Assembly (NCBI GenBank): GCA_031376285.1 | Contig: JANMDN010000068.1 | Coordinates: 3,553-67,552, forward strand | DNA from: JANMDN01 sp031376285 | GTDB lineage: Bacteria; Actinomycetota; Thermoleophilia; Miltoncostaeales; Miltoncostaeaceae | Length of the DNA: 64,000 nt | Reading direction: 5' to 3' | In this document: positions 61,983 through 64,000 of the stretch, piece after piece | Numbering within the stretch: the stretch's first letter is position 1 | How the letters are laid out: every line of letters starts with the position of its first letter | Made by a program: the position numbers and the translations under genes | The notes under the pieces: model-generated | What the model was told of the DNA's origin: nothing | Databases searched by the model: none | Seen by the model: only the letters and a program-made list of their open reading frames with translations

Positions 61983-63544
61983 CGGATTTCCGCAACGAAC
62001 CCCTGCTTGATCTGCGCCTCGAGGGTGAACGCGTCGCGCTTCTGCGGGCGTTGGTCCGCCTCGATGCGAGCCTACCGCTGAGCGTGCCGATCCTCGTTGG
62101 CCCGGTGGAAGTCCCCGCCTCCACCGTCTTCGAGTCGACGGACCCCGGTGAGCCAGGGCGGGTGGTCGCGATCGCCGCGCGAGGCGGCCAAGAGGACGTC
62201 GATCGGGCGGTGCGTGTCGCGGCCCTCGCCGCCACGGAGTGGGCCTCGGAGTCGGTCGAGACACGCGCCGGAGCAGTCGAGCGAGCGGCTGACCTTCTCT
62301 CAAGCGATCGCCGCGGGCTCGCGGCGCTTCAGGTACGGGAGTGCGGCAAACCGTGGGTCGAGGCAGACGCCGACGTCGCCGAGGCGATCGACCATCTCCG
62401 CTACGCGGCCGTGCAGGCCCGCCTGCTCGCCCAGGGGCGCGATCTGATCCAGGCGCCGGGCGAGCGCAACAGCATGCGCTACCGCCCACGCGGGATCGTT
62501 GCGGCGATCGGGCCGTGGAACTTCCCGCTCGCCATTCCCGCCGGCCTCATCGCCGGAGCACTCGTCACCGGGAACGCGGTGATTCTCAAGCCTGCTGAGC
62601 AAGCCCCGGCCTCGGGTCTCATGCTCGTCCGCGCGCTCCGCCGGGCTGGCGTTCCGAACGGTGCGATCGCCCTTCTCCCCGGCCTCGGCGACGCGGGGGA
62701 GGCCCTGGTTTGCCACCCAGGAGTGCACACCATCGCGTTCACGGGCTCCGAGGCGGTCGGCCTTCGTATCGTTCGCATGGCCGCCGAGACGCCCGACGGT
62801 CAGCACAACGTAAAGCGGGTCATCGCCGAGATGGGCGGCAAGAACGCGATCATCGTGGACTCCGACGCAGACCTCGATCAGGCCGTGCCCGACATCGTGC
62901 GTTCCGCGTTCAGCTACGCCGGGCAGAAGTGCTCGGCGGCCTCACGGGTGCTCGTGCACGAGGCGATCGCAAGCGATCTCGAACGTCGTCTGATTGGCGC
63001 GGTCGAGGTGCTGCGCGTCGGTCAGGCCGAGGACTTCGCCTCCGACGTTTCCCCGCTGATCGATCAGGAGTCGCTCAGGCGAGTGGACGAGGCGATCGCC
63101 ACCGGCGAACGCGATGGGCGCATCGCAACCGGCCCGACCGAAGTGCCGAGCCGGGGGTGGTTCCGCGCACCGACCCTGATCTGCGACCTGCCGCGGAGCT
63201 CCGTTCTGATGAGCGAGGAGATCTTCGGCCCCGTCCTCACGATCGAGCGCGTCGCAACCGTGGACGAGGCGCTTGACATCGTCGGAGCGGCGCGTCACGC
63301 CCTTGTCGGGGGCATCTTCTCCCGCAACCCTCGGGTCATCGATCGTGTCATCGCGCGCTCGCCGGTCGGCAACCTCTACGTGAACCGGCACATCACAGGC
63401 GCCCTCGTCGGTCGGCAGCCGTTCGGTGGCAACCGACGCTCCGGAATCGGCGCAAAAGTTGGCGGCCCCGACTACCTCCTGCAGTTTGTTGACGCACAGG
63501 TGGTGACTGAGAACACCCTGCGCCACGGCATCGTCATGGAGTAG
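61979..63544 (+). CDS. Delta-1-pyrroline-5-carboxylate dehydrogenase
   Basis: This is an aldehyde dehydrogenase of 521 residues that oxidises P5C (glutamate semialdehyde) to glutamate. It has AIGPWNFPLAIPAGLIAGAL (about 178), the catalytic Glu in RVIAEMGGKNAIIVDSDADL (about 283) and the catalytic Cys in FSYAGQKCSAASRVLVHE (about 317). The tail LYVNRHITGALVGRQPFGGN is characteristic of the P5CDH branch. GTG 61979 overlaps the proline dehydrogenase stop by four bases. Together they make a complete proline-to-glutamate pathway. Confidence 0.92.
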   Translation: MTDFRNEPLLDLRLEGERVALLRALVRLDASLPLSVPILVGPVEVPASTVFESTDPGEPGRVVAIAARGGQEDVDRAVRVAALAATEWASESVETRAGAVERAADLLSSDRRGLAALQVRECGKPWVEADADVAEAIDHLRYAAVQARLLAQGRDLIQAPGERNSMRYRPRGIVAAIGPWNFPLAIPAGLIAGALVTGNAVILKPAEQAPASGLMLVRALRRAGVPNGAIALLPGLGDAGEALVCHPGVHTIAFTGSEAVGLRIVRMAAETPDGQHNVKRVIAEMGGKNAIIVDSDADLDQAVPDIVRSAFSYAGQKCSAASRVLVHEAIASDLERRLIGAVEVLRVGQAEDFASDVSPLIDQESLRRVDEAIATGERDGRIATGPTEVPSRGWFRAPTLICDLPRSSVLMSEEIFGPVLTIERVATVDEALDIVGAARHALVGGIFSRNPRVIDRVIARSPVGNLYVNRHITGALVGRQPFGGNRRSGIGAKVGGPDYLLQFVDAQVVTENTLRHGIVME

Positions 63545-63747
63545 GACACCACGGCCGGACAGGTTCGCGACGACGACGTCGAGGCTCCCTCTGGGGGTCG
63601 TCTGGGCGTCCGCGTACATCGGCGCAGGAGACATGAAAGGGCACGGCCAATGCCACGGTCGGCGCGGGAGGGTGCCGCTGCGCCCCGGTTCTTGCAACGT
63701 TGCTTCTGCTCACCTCCATCACAGAATATTCGGTTCATAATCTGGGT

Positions 63748-63987
63748 ATGCGATACCGAGACCGCCATCTTGTGGTCGTCAAGGAGCACCTGGACCGGGT
63801 GCCAGTCGGCTACGCATCCTGGGCTGATTGGCGCAGTGGACACGTCCAACCCGCGGTCACCTGGAGTAAACCACTCACCCGGCAGTGCCCCTTCTGTTGG
63901 GGGCAGCGAACGATCTGGGAACCGGGCCCGTTGGGACTTCTACCGGTCGTCTGTGGCTACTGCGCGGGCACGGGCCGCTTCGGCTGA
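63748..63987 (+). CDS. Small zinc-ribbon protein
   Basis: This 79-residue protein has two Cys pairs: QCPFCWGQRTIWE and VVCGYCAGTGRFG, similar to DnaJ-type CxxC-GxG zinc ribbons. The N-terminus (MRYRDRHLVVVKEHLDRV) is basic and acidic mixed. CATAAT lies at 63736-63741, six bases before the ATG, suggesting a leaderless transcript; a longer frame from 63700 is less likely. Its function is unknown. Confidence 0.6.
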   Translation: MRYRDRHLVVVKEHLDRVPVGYASWADWRSGHVQPAVTWSKPLTRQCPFCWGQRTIWEPGPLGLLPVVCGYCAGTGRFG

Positions 63988-64000
63988 GCGCGACGTACCG

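Overview
The window is one contiguous piece of a high-GC genome. Several traits point to an actinomycete-like bacterium (Actinomycetota), and I infer the class Thermoleophilia: GC-rich codon use, SOS boxes of the GAAC-N4-GTTC type at an imuB and a dnaE2 gene, a GatCAB amidotransferase operon, an ACT-type malic enzyme, split PutA-type proline catabolism and an S8 protease with a Trp-Ser-Gly-Ser-Ser tail. The class assignment rests on general resemblance only and was not tested against any database.

Layout. 0-8.5 kb: the start of acetolactate synthase small subunit, a two-component system, an ammonium transporter, a quinone-type oxidoreductase, and an ECF sigma factor paired with a large PASTA membrane protein; the sigma gene reads with a one-base frameshift. 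8.5-17.4 kb: a VapBC pair, an orphan antitoxin, and a split SOS mutagenesis cassette (imuB plus a small partner, then dnaE2), with LexA-type boxes lying on both start codons. 17.4-25 kb: epoxide-hydrolase-like enzyme, GH3 enzyme, topoisomerase III-like protein with three zinc repeats, a repeat-rich subtilase, and an internally deleted UvrA-like gene. 25-29 kb: nitroreductase, then a TPP riboswitch driving a thiamine-precursor ABC transporter. 29-39 kb: gatCAB with two membrane proteins, a stop-interrupted small membrane gene, a compact RNA gene with its own promoter and terminator, a flippase-like protein, thiL, lytic transglycosylase, coaE and rpsA. 39-46 kb: an amino-acid/acyl-CoA catabolic operon (indolepyruvate oxidoreductase, Leu/Phe/Val dehydrogenase, acyl-CoA dehydrogenase) facing an Lrp-type regulator and a thioesterase. 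46-51 kb: polA, malic enzyme and a DUF4344-like lipoprotein.

From tRNA-Leu(CAA) at 51.1 kb to about 60.5 kb the DNA looks like an accessory integration zone. It has three copies of the tRNA 3' end, an AbiEi-type gene under a large palindrome, one apparently intact toxin-antitoxin pair, and many decayed pieces (two VapC remnants, two MazF remnants, a HicB with an early stop, a duplicated antitoxin, a broken AlbA_2 gene, and tandem membrane paralogs). Core metabolism resumes at 60.6 kb with proline dehydrogenase and P5C dehydrogenase.

The most interesting items are the stand-alone structured RNA with a tiny ORF at 33.73-33.91 kb, the tRNA-linked toxin-antitoxin graveyard, LexA boxes overlapping the imuB and dnaE2 start codons, the doubly repeated subtilase, and a gatA gene with no AUG/GUG/UUG start. 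Several one-base lesions (8.4, 38.9 and 56.3 kb) and an in-frame stop at 33.5 kb could be real mutations or assembly errors; the sequence alone cannot say which.
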